Assembly: GCA_023614405.1 (NCBI GenBank)
Contig: CM042685.1
Location: 89,890,684 to 89,954,683 of the forward strand
Direction: 5' to 3'
Source of the DNA: Avena insularis
Lineage: Eukaryota; Streptophyta; Magnoliopsida; Poales; Poaceae
DNA: 64,000 nt
The position numbers and the translations under genes were made by a program. Shown in pieces: positions 43,883 through 57,600 of the stretch (position 1 is its first letter; every line of letters starts with the position of its first letter). The notes below the pieces were generated by a model. That model saw only the letters and a program-made list of their open reading frames with translations. It was not told the DNA's origin and ran no database searches.

Positions 43883-46826
43883 TTGAATGTCCGTGCGTTG
43901 CCACGGTCACAAAGTTATTTGTTCACTGCCATGGTGTTTCATAGTCCACATTCAATCGTGCATGGTTGTTTCTCCAGCTCTGGGAATTTCTTAGAAAAGA
44001 TAGAGCTAATTGAGTATTGAACTGTCCTCGAGGATCGATATAAGTTACTTGTAGTTTTTCCATGATATAATGTACCAATTAATCAGGCCTGATGTTGCTT
44101 CCTTGAGACCCTTCTTTTCTGGAGGAACTTAAAGACATTAAACACAATCAAGTCTTTCGATATATATATCCTTATAAAGCATGCTAATGTCACAAAGTAA
44201 AAATAAACGGTTCCTTTGCTCATTAAACTGTCTAGGAATTGAACTCCTACTGGTATCAGCACCAATAAAGACAAATGATTGCAAGATAACACTTGGTAGG
44301 GGAATACCAAACCAAGTGGAACAATCATACTAAAGCATTTCTACATTAGTGTGCTTACATGTGTTAATAAGTACGTCACATACCAACCTACTGGCCAGCA
44401 AAATCACATGCAAAAGAACAATTAAAAAAATAATACTTAAAACTATATATATAGTCAGAAGTGGGTGTCAATCTTTAGGTTGGCTTTGATTATTTGATAC
44501 ACATCACCATCATCTAGCATAGAAAGGATGAATTACACTAAAAGGTTTGACATGAGATCATCTAGTCTTACAATGCAGTACATGAATAATAGAAAAATCA
44601 TATTAGTCAAATTTACATCTTGGGTAGAAGATCAATCATTCTTATAAGTCTGCCAAAATTATCTTCCAAACTTATTATTTCTTTCTAATGGTAGAAAAAA
44701 CAAAGAAAATATATATGCACTTAAACTGAAATAAGATAAAAAAAATGAACTAGGTCAAATCACTTACAACTGTTGATTTCCCTCTAGTAAGACATTCTCT
44801 TTACCGTGACTCTCAGTTGAGGTGCACATGCGTGTCTTGGCTCAAATTTAGTCAGATCTAGTCGTTTCTCTCAACCGTTAGTTTCCTTCATGTTAGTGTG
44901 TATGGAGCTTCAATGTAGGTTGTCTTCGACTTTAAAAATTTGTAGGGCATGGTCGAATGTTTTTCTTTTCCTCTTTTCGTATATGTCTGATGGCCATACT
45001 TGTAGACCTGTCAATTTTTTTGGCTTTCTTCTTCTTATATATGCATGTAGCTCTTTTGTATGCTTTGAGAAAAAATATCGTTAACTTGTTGCCTCCTGCG
45101 TCTGTTGGTTTTAAATTTCATAAATCCTATATAGATTAGTGGCATAGTACATCTTTTCATGAAAACTATGATTTTTATTAACTATGAATTTTCTAAGTTT
45201 AAATAATCAAATCGTTACACCTTAAAGGAATAGATTGCATATACTGCATAGAGTATTATTAAGAAGCTTAGCAATCAAGTACATTACATGCCTTGACTAT
45301 ATAGATCAACGTGCTTCAATCTAGAAGCTTGGCAATCAATTACATTACATATCTTGATAGAAAACTCCTGATCCGTGTGGAGCCATTTTCCCGCCAAATC
45401 CGTATAGTATTGATTCAAAGGTGCCCATCAGGCACTTTCGTGCGGATGGAAAACGAAGCAATACCATTACAGAGTAGTCCATGATGGAACCTACAGAACA
45501 GATATATACAACAGCGACTCCATGAGTCAAGAATACAGATATATAGTACAAAGATCCAAATCGCCTCGAAATCGGTACAACATCCGAGTATAGACAAGAA
45601 GAAAATGAGGCTAAGAGCCGTGAAGAATAACCAATGGCATCCATCATTCTGCCTAGGCCAAGCCGAAAGGATAACCCTGCTAACGACGTCGATCTCAAGC
45701 CTGCTTAAACAAAAGGGGAGCCGGTAAAGGACAAAGGAAAAAGAGAACGGTCAGTACTAAGGACAGTATATAGTGAGACTCAGAATTCGGTGGTCCCCGC
45801 CTACATAGCTATGGTGGACTAATACGGTAGCGAAGCATGCGCTAAACAACCTATAGAGACTCGATACATCTGGCGGCTATCAGAGAGGGATAAGATAGAC
45901 CTATTCAGATCCAACCTGATACTAACAGCAAACATACCCATCTTGATATTTCCCCCTCGAGACCAAACGAGAAAGTCAAAACGAGAAACTCACACAATTG
46001 GCAGTTTTATTTTTTCCATTATAGTTGCAGCACTTACTAGTCAGGTATAGATAGCATGAGTCATCATGATGTTATAAGTAGTGGGCAGTCTAGTTAACCA
46101 TTCCGTTGTAGTTGCAATACTTACTAGTCAGATACAAATAGCATGAGACATCCCAAAACCAGCAGTTGTTGACACTTTTATTTAGCCATTCCGTTGTAGT
46201 GAAGCTGATTACTAGTCATTTTGAAGTCAAATTTATAGCATTACTTTAGTTATAGTTGTCTATGATCGAGATACTGTGCTCCAAGTCGTTCATATCCGCG
46301 GACACGGCTTTCAAAAAGTTTTACCCGGCAGGGGGCACAAATAGCAACACACGCACAATCAACCTTGGAAAAACCAAATGAAAACCCAACGAGGCATCAC
46401 GACAAAGCAATCACAAGATTCATATAATATTTTTTGGGGCCACCACTAAGCTACCCGCGACGAAGTTGGCTGGCTCCGAGACAGACCCAAAGGTTTGTGA
46501 CGACGACTGTAAACGACTAGGAACTCGAAAGTGTGACTAGGCTTGTTGATAGCGCGAAAACGTGGCACAGGGTTCCAAAACAGTACAGTAGTAAACGCTC
46601 TCCACGATCAACAATAGTAAATAAAGCAGTAGCATGACATAAGTACATGATAGTAATAAAGCCCCAAACTACTTTGTGGCCCTAAGAAATAATATATGAT
46701 TCAAGCTCTAACTAAGGGGATTCATGGTCCCACATGCAGATAGTGCGATAATTAAGGAACATGTATCAAGTACTCGGGGTCCTACGGGACACCAGTGAGC
46801 GGTTAAAAAACAAATAGCATATATTT
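43883..46826. other. AT-rich DNA, right part resembles an antisense Gypsy LTR
   Basis: 43883-45300 has no recognisable content. 45300-46826 reads on the minus strand like the 3' part of a large Gypsy LTR and appears to continue beyond the solo LTR (48216-49400) and the hAT element (52962-54000), giving about 3.7 kb. The ORF 45345-45698 (minus, 117 codons) lies in this LTR-like part and has no motif. Confidence 0.35.
46011..46225 (+). repeat. Three degenerate tandem units of about 85 bp
   Basis: CCATT..GTTGCA..CTTACTAGTCAG.TA.A.ATAGCATGAG occurs near 46017 and 46099, with a shorter third copy at 46190-46222 (CCATTCCGTTGTAGTGAAG..ACTAGTCA). Confidence 0.6.
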
Positions 46827-46831
46827 CCCAC

Positions 46832-48210
46832 TGATACATCCAAAACATATCTACTTTCTCGAACACTTTTGCTATTGTTTCTCCTCTAATTTGTGTGATT
46901 TGGATACAACTAACACGGACTAACGCTGTTTTAATAGAATTGCTTTGGTGTCTAGTTTTTGTGCAGAAAATCAACTTTCAGGAAAAATCCCAGAAAATAT
47001 CGCAAAACTCCTATTTTACCAGAAGACTCATGGAGCCAGAAGACGAGACGGAGAAGGGCCACGAGGGGCCCACACCACCTGGTGGCGCGTGCCAGGCCAG
47101 GCCACGCTAGGGGGTGGTGTGGCTACCTCGGGCACCCCTCGACCTCTCCTTCCGCCTACATAATCCCTCTGACCTAAAAACACAAGGGGTTTCGACTTTT
47201 TCCAGATAGAGTTCCGCTGCGTCGCCACCACCAGAAACCGCGATTCGAAACCAGAAACTCCATTCTGGCACCCTACCGGGACGGGGATTTGGAGAAGATC
47301 ATCGTCATCATCATCACCGACGCCTCTCCATCAACCATCTATGTTTCCCCCATCCATGAGTGAGTAATCCCCGCAGTAGGCTATGGGAATGGTATGGATT
47401 GAATGAGATCTATCATGTAATTGAATAAGATTGTTAGGGCACGTCTAGTATTTTTGTTAGTGCTTTTTGACATTGTTGCAACTTGTTATGCTTAATGCTT
47501 GTCACTAGGGCACGAGTGCCATGATCTCAGATCTAAATATGTTATTGATTCATGATGATAGTATTGTTTGTGATCTTATCTGTGAGTTGTTTACACATAT
47601 TATTGTCCGGAACCCGAGGCCCCGAAGTGACAAAAATTGGGATAACTGGAGGAGATAGATGTGATATGAGGATAACGTGTGTTCACGGAGTGTTAATGCT
47701 TTGCTCTGGTATTCTATTAAATAGAGTACCTTAATTGCCAGTAGATTCTCTTGAGTCCCCGCTGCAACGGGCTGACAGGACAAAAGATGTTGTGCAAGTT
47801 TTCATTGCAAACATGTATGACTATATATGGAACACATGCCTATGATTATTTAGTACTTGGATGATTTATCTTATTTATCTGCGAATGCCCTAGATCTTGA
47901 TATTACATGAATAGTCTTGTCCATAAAACGCCCGTCCATCCATCCCTATGCCTACCCACTCAAATCCTGCTGTTTGCTACTATTGCTACTACTGCCTTTA
48001 TTTTACTACTGCTGTTACTTTGCTATTACTACTATAAAACTGTTGCTACTGATAAATTACAGTGAGCAATATTATTTCCAGGTGTAGCTGAATTGACAAC
48101 TCAGTTGTTAAGGCTTATAAATATTCTTTGGCTCCCCTTATATCGAATCAATAAATTGGGTTATACTATCCTTAAAGACTGTTGCGATCCCCTATACTTG
48201 TGGGTCATCA
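46832..48210 (+). mobile_element. Solo LTR (Athila/Sabrina-type)
   Basis: 1379 bp, from TGATACATCCAAAACATATC to CTTGTGGGTCATCA, flanked by a perfect 5-bp duplication CCCAC (46827-46831 and 48211-48215). It has no PBS or purine tract at its borders, so it is a solo LTR left by LTR-LTR recombination. It is collinear with the LTR 19201-20553/27220-27238. Confidence 0.95.
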
Positions 48211-49408
48211 CCCACCGATGCCTCTACATTAGTTCTAACTATTCCCAGCATTTTAATATCAGTTGTAATTTAAGTCATGATCATCTCTAACATAAAGCAT
48301 ATGGCAACCTTTCAGCAATTGTGGTACTTGACAACATGCAATAACACCTGAGCAAGTGACTACGACACACAAGACCGACTATCTATCAAACAACAGGTAA
48401 TAGAAGGTGTCCAAGGCAATATAGTGGCCGCAAGGGATATCACGAGTACAGAAACTAGAGCATCGCAACACAGATAACAATAATAGATCAACAAGAGGAA
48501 ATAAAGACTATAAAAGTAAGATAGGTAGAAAGAGGGAGAATGCTCGCCTGAAAACATAGCCGGAGATTCACCAAAGATCGGGTCGACACTCGCATCCACT
48601 CATCGGCCTAATCCGTGAAGAAGCAAAACACTAGAAGAAACACCGGATGCACTATTTAATACTACGGCAGAAGATCAGGCATAATACATGTATGATGTAT
48701 GACATGTCAAAGATGCGATGCAATTAGACAATATTAAGAGGAACCGGGGTCCCGACAATTAATTATTAGGTTTATATTTTAGATACCCCGCAATTTAAAT
48801 GTTGTCTTATCAATGCAAAATATATCATCGGTTCGCTACACAAATTTAAATGAGGCCAATATAAAAATTAGAAAGCCCGCATATGGTCTCCATATTTATT
48901 TAGAAGGTGAAACGACATAATGCCCCTAGACCACAGAATATGTATGCAAGGATGCTTAATTTACATGCAAAACAAATATATTATGTATGATAAAAATTTT
49001 GGTTTCGAAAAAGGGGTCACACATCGGTATCGGTGATATTGGGGTTCGCCGATGGTTCAGGATGTCTCTGGGGTCTTCGGATTCGGGATCAAGGACTGGA
49101 ATGTTGGATCCGGGAAGGAGGAAGAAAACGCCGAGGTTCGATATTCGTGTCTATGAGAGAGATCTTGCGGTTTCGAGATGCCTTCGGGGCCTAAGTCGTC
49201 GGACTCGGGTTCGGCGCCGGTGTTCATGGCAGTCCATAAAGAAGGCTTCGACCGGGTCGGTCTTTTCTACCGGAAGATCCAGGCAATGCGGTCACATCCT
49301 CCTTGTCGATGATGGTGTGGAGGTAGTTGAGGTAGCACATTCAAATCATCGACAAATTGCACACACTAAGATCAATTCACAGAGATACCCAGCAGCACAC
49401 CATCGGGT
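48211..49408. other. Continuation of the antisense LTR-like DNA
   Basis: No gene recognised. The ORF 48987-49640 (217 codons, plus) crosses the hAT boundary at 49409, so it cannot be an ancestral gene. The last eight bases (49401-49408) are the hAT target duplicate. Confidence 0.4.
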
Positions 49409-52400
49409 CAGCGGCGAGGCTCTCGGTAGGGCGAGGTATGGCGCCCGCCCTACCTTGTCTCCCGACGATTTTCTTCCTATACGTATACGCAAAGCTGTGA
49501 CGCGGACGTGCGATCGATTTTTTTTACTTGTACTGTGTATATGTGCTAAAGCTGATCGATTCATTGACTTGCTGGCCGGATGGGCCGTACGGCTTTGGGC
49601 CTGCCGCACCACTCGTTGGCTTCCAGAGTTCCAGACTTGAACTGCTCCGTCCTCAGTGCGTCCGTTGTTTTCGCGTTCCCGTCGATTCGCCTGATCAGAG
49701 AAACCTAGGCAATCGCTCGCTCACGGCGGCGTGATCTCCAGGTGCAGGTGCCGGATCGCCGGACCGCCGGATCGCCTGATCGAAGGTAGCTGAACCTATC
49801 CCAGAAGCTGGTCACTCGCAACAGCAGCAGGGCACCAATGAACGACGCAGGTAGGCCACCGCGATTGGCTTCTTAAATTCTGAATTGTAATTGACAGTAG
49901 TGTCTCTTCTCAACCGTAATCCACAGCAGGGTGAGGCCACACTTCAGCATTTGATTCTAAGCAGAGCAATTGAGTAAAATTGGAGATGAACAGAAAGGGA
50001 AAGGGACCAAAGGGAGGAAAAGGTATTTTTTCTGAAATTTTGCAATCCGGTAGAACACTAGTTCTTATTTGATGAATTTGTAATTTGTGAATTATGAATT
50101 GCAGGTCTCACAAGATATTTTGTGCCAATTTCTAGTGGCATTAACTCTAAGCCAAGCACACACGAGAGTGGTAATATTATGGTAAATGAAGAGAAAGAAC
50201 AAGAAGTGGAAAAGGAGACAGAAAATTCTAGAGCCGCCGAACAAGTGGTAGAAGATACTAGAGATACGGTCGAAGCTGTTGTTGAAGAGAATGTTGATGT
50301 TCAATAAGAACAAGGTATTACTCATTTTGGTTTGGATGACATCAAATTTGATCCAGGACTTCGCATTCCAATTGATCGATTCCATCCCAATATTAGAGAT
50401 GATGTTATATTTGCGTATCTAGAGAAGGGTCCAACTCAACCAACTTGTCATAATTTTCCCAAAGATAGAGATGCTAGAAGCTTTCGGCCACAATGCTATA
50501 AGAACTTTAATTGGTTGGAATATAGTGTGGACAAGGATAGGGCATATTGCTTCTATTGTTATCTTTTTAAACATGATCGGATGGATGCCAAATTTGGTTA
50601 TGATGTTTTCACCAAATTGGGTTATGACCATTGGAAAAATGCGGTGGCGGCATTCCGTAAGCATGTTGGTGGGTCTTGTAGCATCCATAATAATTCAAGA
50701 ACAGCTTGTGGTGATTTTAAGAATCAAAGGGCAAGTGTGAAAAGCAAAGTTATAACTTACAGCAAAGACTCCCTAGTCAAGTATGAAACTCGCGTTGATA
50801 CTTCTTTGGGAATTGTAAGTTATCTAGCATTGCAAGGTGAACCATTCCATGGACACAATGAGTCCTCTTCTTCTTTGAACAAAGTCAATTTTTTGGAAAT
50901 GCTTGATTGGTATAAAGAAAGGAATAGGGAAGTGAAGCTTGCATTTGATGAGCTATGTCCTAAAAATGCAAAGATGATTTCCTCAGATATTCAGAAAATA
51001 CTTTCCAAACATTGTGCGGAGGCAGTCACGAAATATATCAAAGAGGAGATGGATGGTTGTCTTTTCACTGTTCTTATTGATGAATCTCGTGATATCTCGG
51101 TCAAAGAACAAATGGCTGTGGTTGTGAGGTATGTCTTCAAATATGTTAAGTAATTATGTGTTTACTTTTGTTTAATGTGGTATAGTCCAACTAACTGTAT
51201 CATATTATTGCAGGTATGTGAACAAAAGTGGAGCGATTATAGAAAGATTTTGGTGTATTAAGCATGTCCCAAACACAACATCTGTGGCTTTAAATAAGGC
51301 ACTTTTGGAGATTTTTGTCAAACATGGTATACTTATTGCAAGATTACGAGGGCAAGGGTATGATGGAGCATCTAATATGAGAGGAGAATTTAATGGCCTT
51401 CAGAAGTTAATTCATAATGAGAACCCGTATGCTTTCTACATTCATTGCTTTGCCCACCAGTTGCAGTTGGTAGTTGTTGCTTTATTAAGATGTTGCAAAG
51501 GTCTTGAGGATTTCTTTGACGATGCGAAAGAGATTGCCAATCTCTGTAGTTCATCTTGCAGGAGGATGGATATATTGCTTGATAAGCACAAAGAGATTCT
51601 TTTAACTAAGATTAAGGGCGGAGAGATGCCCACGAGACGAGGGAGAAATCAGGAAACAACCTTATGCCGACTTGGAGATACAAGATGGGGTTCTCACTAC
51701 ACAACCTTATCTCGTATTGAATCAATGTGGGATGCAGTGATAGAAGTTTTGGGCATTGTTGAGGATGACTCTCGTAATCCAACTAAGGTAGGAGGTTATG
51801 TTCATAAAATGGAGACTTTTAGCTTTGTGTTCATGATGAAGATGATGTTAAAACTGCTGCGTATGACAAATGATGTATCTCTTCTATTACAAAAGAAGGA
51901 TCAGAATATTGTTCAGGTATGTGATGAGTAGTATTTTATGGTTGTACTCCCTATGTTTACTTTATTGATCTTAAATTTTTAATTATATCATTTCAGGCAA
52001 TGTCTTTGGTTACAGATGTGAGAACACGATTGGTGAATTGGAGGAATAATGGTTGGGAGCAACTCTTGGAAGATGTCAAATCATTTTGCACTGAAAATGA
52101 GATAACAATCCCAAGTATGGATCAAATGGTAACAAAATGGGGTAAAACAAGAAAAGAGGGAAATTCCAGGTCACCACTGATCATTTTTATCGTGTTGACA
52201 CGTTCTATACTGCCATAGACTCTATTATCACTGAGTTTGATCATCGCTTTAATGAGATATCTTCGGAGGTTGTTCAAAACTTCTCTTGTCTTGATCCAAG
52301 AGACTCGTTTGCTAGGTTCAATGTGAAAAAGCTTGCTCGTCTTACAGAGATTTACCATGAGGATTTCTCTGATTACGAGCGTGAACATATACAAGATGCT

Positions 52401-52953
52401 CTCGAGCTATTCATTATTCATATGAGGAGAACTGAAGATTTCAGAGTTTGTCTTGATATTGAAGGCCTAGCTAAAAAGATGGTTGAACTTGAAAGACATA
52501 TCATGTTTCCTACTGTTTACCGTCTCATTGAGTTGGCATTGCTTTTACCAGTGGCAACGGCAACAGTTGAAAGGGCATTCTCAGCTATGAAGATCATCAA
52601 AACCGAGTTATGCAACAAGATGTCTGATGGTTGGCTTAATGATTTGATGGTGTGCTATATTGAGCGAGGAATATTCAAAAGTCTTGATCTTGGTGAAATT
52701 AAAAAAGATTTTCAAAAAGAAGGTAGAGCTTTGTCATTGCCCGGGACTTCTAGACGACATTAACGCTTCATTATCGGTATGTTTGAAGGTTATACTTCTA
52801 TTTAAATAAATTGTAATTACCATTGTACCAAGTTATTATGCTTAAGATCATATAAAGTATTAACATGACTACACAATTTTGGATTTTTGTATCAATCTTT
52901 TTATATACTTTGTAGTTTGCCTGACCTTATTTTTTATTCGTCCTTCGCCGCTG
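49409..52953 (+). mobile_element. Full-length hAT transposon
   Basis: 3545 bp flanked by a perfect 8-bp duplication CATCGGGT (49401-49408 and 52954-52961). The ends are CAGCGGCGAGG and ...CCTTCGCCGCTG, i.e. inverted repeats CAGCGGCGAGG/CAGCGGCGAAGG. The gene inside encodes a TTF-type/DUF4371 hAT transposase. The host site already had two copies of AGCAGCAYACCATCGGGT in tandem. Full structure with a damaged gene: it could move only if transposase came from elsewhere. Confidence 0.92.
49986..52763 (+). pseudogene. hAT transposase (TTF zinc finger, DUF4371, dimerisation domain), four exons, broken
   Basis: Exons 49986-50022, 50105-51128, 51214-51916 and 51997-52763, all with GT..AG introns that keep frame. 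It starts MNRKGKGPKGGK and joins to GLTRYFVPISSG across intron 1. Exon 2 has an acidic region, a stop (TAA 50305-50307), then the TTF-type zinc-finger region (CYKNFNWLEYS, AYCFYCYLF) and the start of the DUF4371 catalytic part (VLIDESRDIS). Exon 3 has GQGYDGASNMRGEFNGLQ and CFAHQLQL. Exon 4 has a frameshift near 52155, then the hAT dimerisation motif (VATATVERAFSAMKIIKTEL, LNDLMVCYIER). About 840 codons, usual for the family. It would bind the element's ends and cut and paste it in the nucleus. The stop and the frameshift make it inactive as read. Confidence 0.9.
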
Positions 52954-54682
52954 CATCGGGTAGCAGCATACCATCGGGTAGCCAGACTCTGTTGCACCCA
53001 AGCGGACTGCAGAACAACACAACGAGGCCGGGGTGGCAGCAGCCACAGGCGGCGTCGAGGAAGCTCTGGTTCGTGGCAGGAAGGCCGGAGGCGGGCTGCT
53101 GGCTTTGGGCGGGTCGCGGGTCGAGGAAGGGGCAAACGGGCACGACCATGGCGGCTGCGGCAGAAACATCCGGGCGGAGGGAGGCTCACGACAGCGGCGC
53201 TCGTGGCGGCGGAGGGAGGCGCAGCGCGGGGTAGGAAAAGGCGACGGCAGGCTGGAGGGCGCCAGGGCGAGCATGGTGCGATGGGGTCCATGGCGAGGTG
53301 GTGGCCGGCGTCGGGGTCCTGGTGGCTTGAGCGCGGGCTGTCAGCGCGCATAGGGAGGCGTCGGCAAGGGAGGCAACGGCGAGGGCATCTTGGAACAGGG
53401 AGAGAGAGATGACCTGAGCAGAGAGGAAGGGGGCTGAAGCGGAGAACCTGGGAGGCGGCGGCGCTCGGGAGTTGGTGGCGAAGAGGAGACGAGGCGGGGT
53501 GGAGATCGAGGGGGAAAGCGAGGCGAGAGGGAGATGAGGCGCGGGTATCGCGGGATCGATCAGAGTGGTGGGCCCAGGTCCGCGTGCATGCTTGCGTTGA
53601 GCCGTTGAGTGCGCCGTGTTGCAGGCGGCCACGACACGGGTGTGGCGTTGGGTGCGTGTGTGTACCAGGAGAGGGTGGGGTGGTGTGCGGCGTTAGTTGT
53701 GTTTAGGCCGGGTCGGGTGAGGTTGAGTCGGGCCAGGATGTGTGTGACGGCTAGGGTAGCTGGCGGGGTGGGGTGGTTTGGGATTTAGGGTTGCCAGATT
53801 AGGGTTTCAGGTTTGGGTGGGATGGTTGGGTTTCGGTTGGTAGCTATCTAGGGTTTCTAGGTTTTAGGTTAGCTAGGGTTGTAGGTAGACTCCCGTTGGG
53901 CCGTTGGGCCTGACAGGTGTCTTCCTCCCTTAGTTTTATCAAACTTTTATATCTGTATTTATTTTTATTTTTTAAACCTTTTATAAATAGTTAGGTAAAC
54001 AAAATATCTGGGAAGGCTGGATGTTTCGTATTTGAATAAAGAGAGGAATATTTGTAAAAAATAAATAGGGCTTTTAGCAAAATAGTTTTAGACCGATAGA
54101 TACATGCTGATGTCATGATAATGCATAAATATAAGACATGCGATTTTGTAATAGTGAATTTACCCGAATGCTACATTTGACCATGTAGTAAAATTATGAG
54201 GCAGCAAATCGGAGACCGTCAAACCATGAACTTGAAAGGAGAGCTTCATGGATTTTGTAGACGGCTTGCCTTCCTGCTGTCGACCTCTCTATGGTAGTGA
54301 CTGCCTGCGTCCAAGTGCAAGCCCATAGCTCCTCCAAGGCCACCAATATCGCCTCCTCTGGTCCGCCCTACTCCTATTATGTGCTTATATTTTGGAAAAT
54401 ATTAGGAGAGATTACACGTATGTAATAGGATGGAGCCATACATGGAGTAATTAATTTTTCCACTAATTGTATGGTGGTTTTTGGTCTCACCGTTTTGCTT
54501 TTCCATGATTTGAGGGATTCTTAATTGTTGGTTACCATATAGTTTTGACGCGCTAAGGAGGAGGACGATTGAGTGGTCATGATTGTCTCAATGTTTGGTG
54601 GGTGTTATTTAGGGTGATTCAATGGTCGTGGGTGCCAATGTTTGACCCTAAAATGAGCCACCAACTCGAATTTAATAGTCTA
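52954..54682. other. GC-rich LTR-promoter-like DNA, then AT-rich DNA
   Basis: 53000-53750 is GC-rich with overlapping ORFs on both strands that look compositional. 53780-53890 has scattered TTTAGGG-like words. 53930-54650 is AT-rich. It probably belongs to the same antisense LTR as 45300-49400, read on the minus strand from about 54000 downward. No gene recognised. Confidence 0.35.
53783..53882 (+). repeat. Degenerate telomere-like words
   Basis: ATTTAGGGTTGCC, ATTAGGGTTTCAGG, CTAGGGTTTCTAGG, TTTTAGGTTAGCTAGGGTTG. On the minus strand these read AAACCCTAA-like (telo-box) near a leader-like region. They are scattered and imperfect, so not a telomere. Confidence 0.4.
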
Positions 54683-57600
54683 CTAATTAAATGCCCGTGC
54701 GTTGCTACGGAAAAATAAGACATTCAAAAAAATCATTTTATTTCGTTAGACCCTCTAACCACGATAACTTATAGTTTTCCAATTATAGTGTCCAAATACC
54801 ACACATTATATATTGGCATATTTATAGTTTTCAAATACTCCACGTAGTTTTGATTATTCTAACACTCTAATAACCAATAATATATAGCTGTAGTTTTGCT
54901 TATTCTAACACTCTAATAACCAACATGTATTCTTTATGTCCTTTTTTTTATCATTTCTTATCCCGTCATGTGTTACATTATCCAGCGTGCAATCTAAAGA
55001 CTTCACATCATATTATCCATCTTTGCATAAGACAATCAGTAACACTTTTCATTATATAAGCATAAAACCGAAGGCATATGCACATCAATGGAAAGATGGG
55101 CCACATACTTCTACATAAATGTTTTATGAAAAAAATAACATTAAAGGTAAGCCAAATAATATGCACACACAAAATGATTCTACCATTCATTCTTTCCAGA
55201 AGGTTGAGTATATGATGAATAAATAAAAACATTCCATGAAAATGTGTCTTCTCGAAATATGAAAACAACACAAGCAAGTACCACTACCATCTAATAAATT
55301 AAATATGAACATTTTATTCAAAAATTTGAACTGGTTTGGATTCAAAGTTCTTACGGGTAAAGGAGTACTCCAAATACACTCATACTCACATCACCAATTT
55401 TCCAAATAAATAATCTTTCAAACCAATTTCTCCGCTCAAGGGGGTTAGACTGGAATATATGGTAAATTTGTTTTGCATTAACTCACCCTTACAAGATATC
55501 TTGTACAAACCATATCACGTTGCAACAAGTAAATGAAACAAAATAATTTTTTTAATATGGAATGTTTCAATATAGTACTACCTCCATTCCATAATATAAG
55601 CCTTTCTAGTAGTTCAAATTGAACTACTAAAAAGGCTTGCATTTTGGCACGTAAGTAGTAATACATGTCTTCCCTTCCTATCACCTCTACACATCCCATT
55701 GCACTATCTACAGATAGATCAATTCGTTAACCTATCAGCAAACAATACAAGCTAGCATATGCTTCTCAGTCTCTATTCCTTATGTATAACTTACTAAGCA
55801 GATATTCAGAAGGACAAAAATAATTAAGTTCAAAAAGAAATTTGAACCAGAAAAATAGATAAAGAAGTGTGCGCTCCTCTGTAGATATATGAGATCTTCT
55901 CTCTCTATTGCACACCAACTGATGATCATAAGACCTTTAGCAAATGACCTCAAATACCAGCTCTTCATTTGCATGCGACGAGTGCCTGCATGGAACAAAC
56001 TGCGGTTGCAACCAAAGGCAAGCATACGAATTATCACAAATCATCATAGAGAACATAAAATGGTTAATAGTAGTTGTTTTTTTGGAAAAAAAAGTGCAAG
56101 GGACATGATAAGATTTTGATCAGTTCAAAATCTAGGTAGACCGCACCTCCTCGATTGCTGGCTGCAAGCTCTTGTTGATGTAGCATACTTTAGGAGGAAG
56201 CGTAGCCCCCCTCTTGCCTACGAAGACAAGAAGAAATAAAAGTGCCAACAATTATAAAACAAGAAAACTATGAAAAATGCGCAAAACTGTGTTGCACAAC
56301 CGACTTTCATGCCAATTAGCACGTCTTTCAGGCACATGATTTCGTACAAATGCATTTTTTTCTTCCATGGCCATTAATATTGACAATTAACATAATCCAA
56401 TCAGAGGCAACAGATAAATGTATATGTGCGCAAAGACTATACAATAGCATTTTCTGTGCTAAAATGCAGTACCTCCTAGTCCATCCATGGCCTCCATGAC
56501 ATGTCACCGGCATTGCCGCTGACTCGACCCCCTCTTCTTTAGAAATGGTGTCTGAATCAGGAACAGAATCCCTTGTATGCTTGCACCCAACCATTGTAGA
56601 GCAACTTCCGGGTAGTCCAGGCGGATCTTCATGTATTCTCGCTGAGTGGCATCCGACGAAGATGCTTCTAGCGGTACCACATCGCCTGCAATGATATCTC
56701 CCACACAAGCTGATTCCGCACAAGTTTTTGTCCTCATAGCTATCTTCCAACAACACTGACCGAACTTACTCCCACGAGACGATCATTCACAATGGAATAC
56801 CAAATTAGGCTACCAAATTCAGAAGCATGAACATAAATTTAAGGTGGATTAGATGTATTTGAAATGAAATGAAAAATGCTAATCAAAAAAGTTTGCATGA
56901 ATGTATGTATCCACAAGCACAGAACCACCTGTTAAAATTAACAGATAATGGTAATACATGATTTCAAGTTTGCAGACTTTCGATTTGTTTCAACTGGCAG
57001 ACCTCTAAACCAACTAATTATTGACAGAGTGAATACAAGAACAAAAAACTGCTCTGTCATTTATGTTGAGAAACTTCTCTGAACATTAGGGGCACATTAT
57101 ATATATTGTTTCTTTTCACTTCATTTCCATAGAACTTATTTGGCTGTTATATAGTGCATTGCTTGATCTATTCGTAGTAGTTTTTTCATACAAATCAAGT
57201 ATACTAAACAAGCATGAGGCTATTATAAAAATCATTATAGAATCGAGTTGATACTGTAATTAATACCTGGAGAGATGATACTTCCATATTATTCGTGTTG
57301 TCGTCCCGAGAAAGCAGTCCGATTGAAGTTCAGAACTGGATGGCAAAAAGGAAAAGAAATAATGCACCCACTATGACTGATGAACATTCAAACACAGATG
57401 AACAAAAATAATAATCAGTTTCGATGATCATTCAGATGAGGAAAAATGATTTAGGCATTTCTTTTTCCCCACATGACGTCCTCAGCTTACCAGCAAAGTC
57501 AGCCGTTTGAATCACTTCTGATTTATCAGAAAAGCTTCATTGGCCTACATTGTTGTACTTGACTGATTGATTCCTCCTCTCAAGTTTGAATCACCTCTGA

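Larger units (their letters stand above)
43879..54682 (-). mobile_element. Candidate Helitron (3' terminus clear, 5' end unsure)
   Basis: Minus-strand CCGTGGCAACGCACGG (a short hairpin, stem CCGTG/CACGG) followed by ACATTCAACTAG and then T. This fits the maize/grass Helitron 3' end: hairpin, CTAG terminus, insertion before T. The other end might be at about 54682, where sequence like the 5' end of the neighbouring candidate occurs (TATTAAATTCGAGTTGG). The interior would then include the LTR-like DNA, the solo LTR and the hAT element described separately. No Rep/helicase is seen, so it would be non-autonomous. The extent is inference. Confidence 0.4.

Noticed and set aside
45345..45698. 117-codon minus-strand ORF as a gene
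   Set aside because: No motif, and it lies in DNA resembling a Gypsy LTR interrupted by later insertions.
48987..49640. Long plus-strand ORF of 217 codons
   Set aside because: It crosses the hAT insertion border at 49409, so it is a chance product of the junction.
53033..53632. Several overlapping ORFs on both strands rich in A, P, R, G, S
   Set aside because: Compositional: a GC-rich LTR-promoter-like region gives open frames in all directions, with no domain.
53783..53882. Interstitial telomere repeat
   Set aside because: Words are scattered and imperfect, not a tandem TTTAGGG array.
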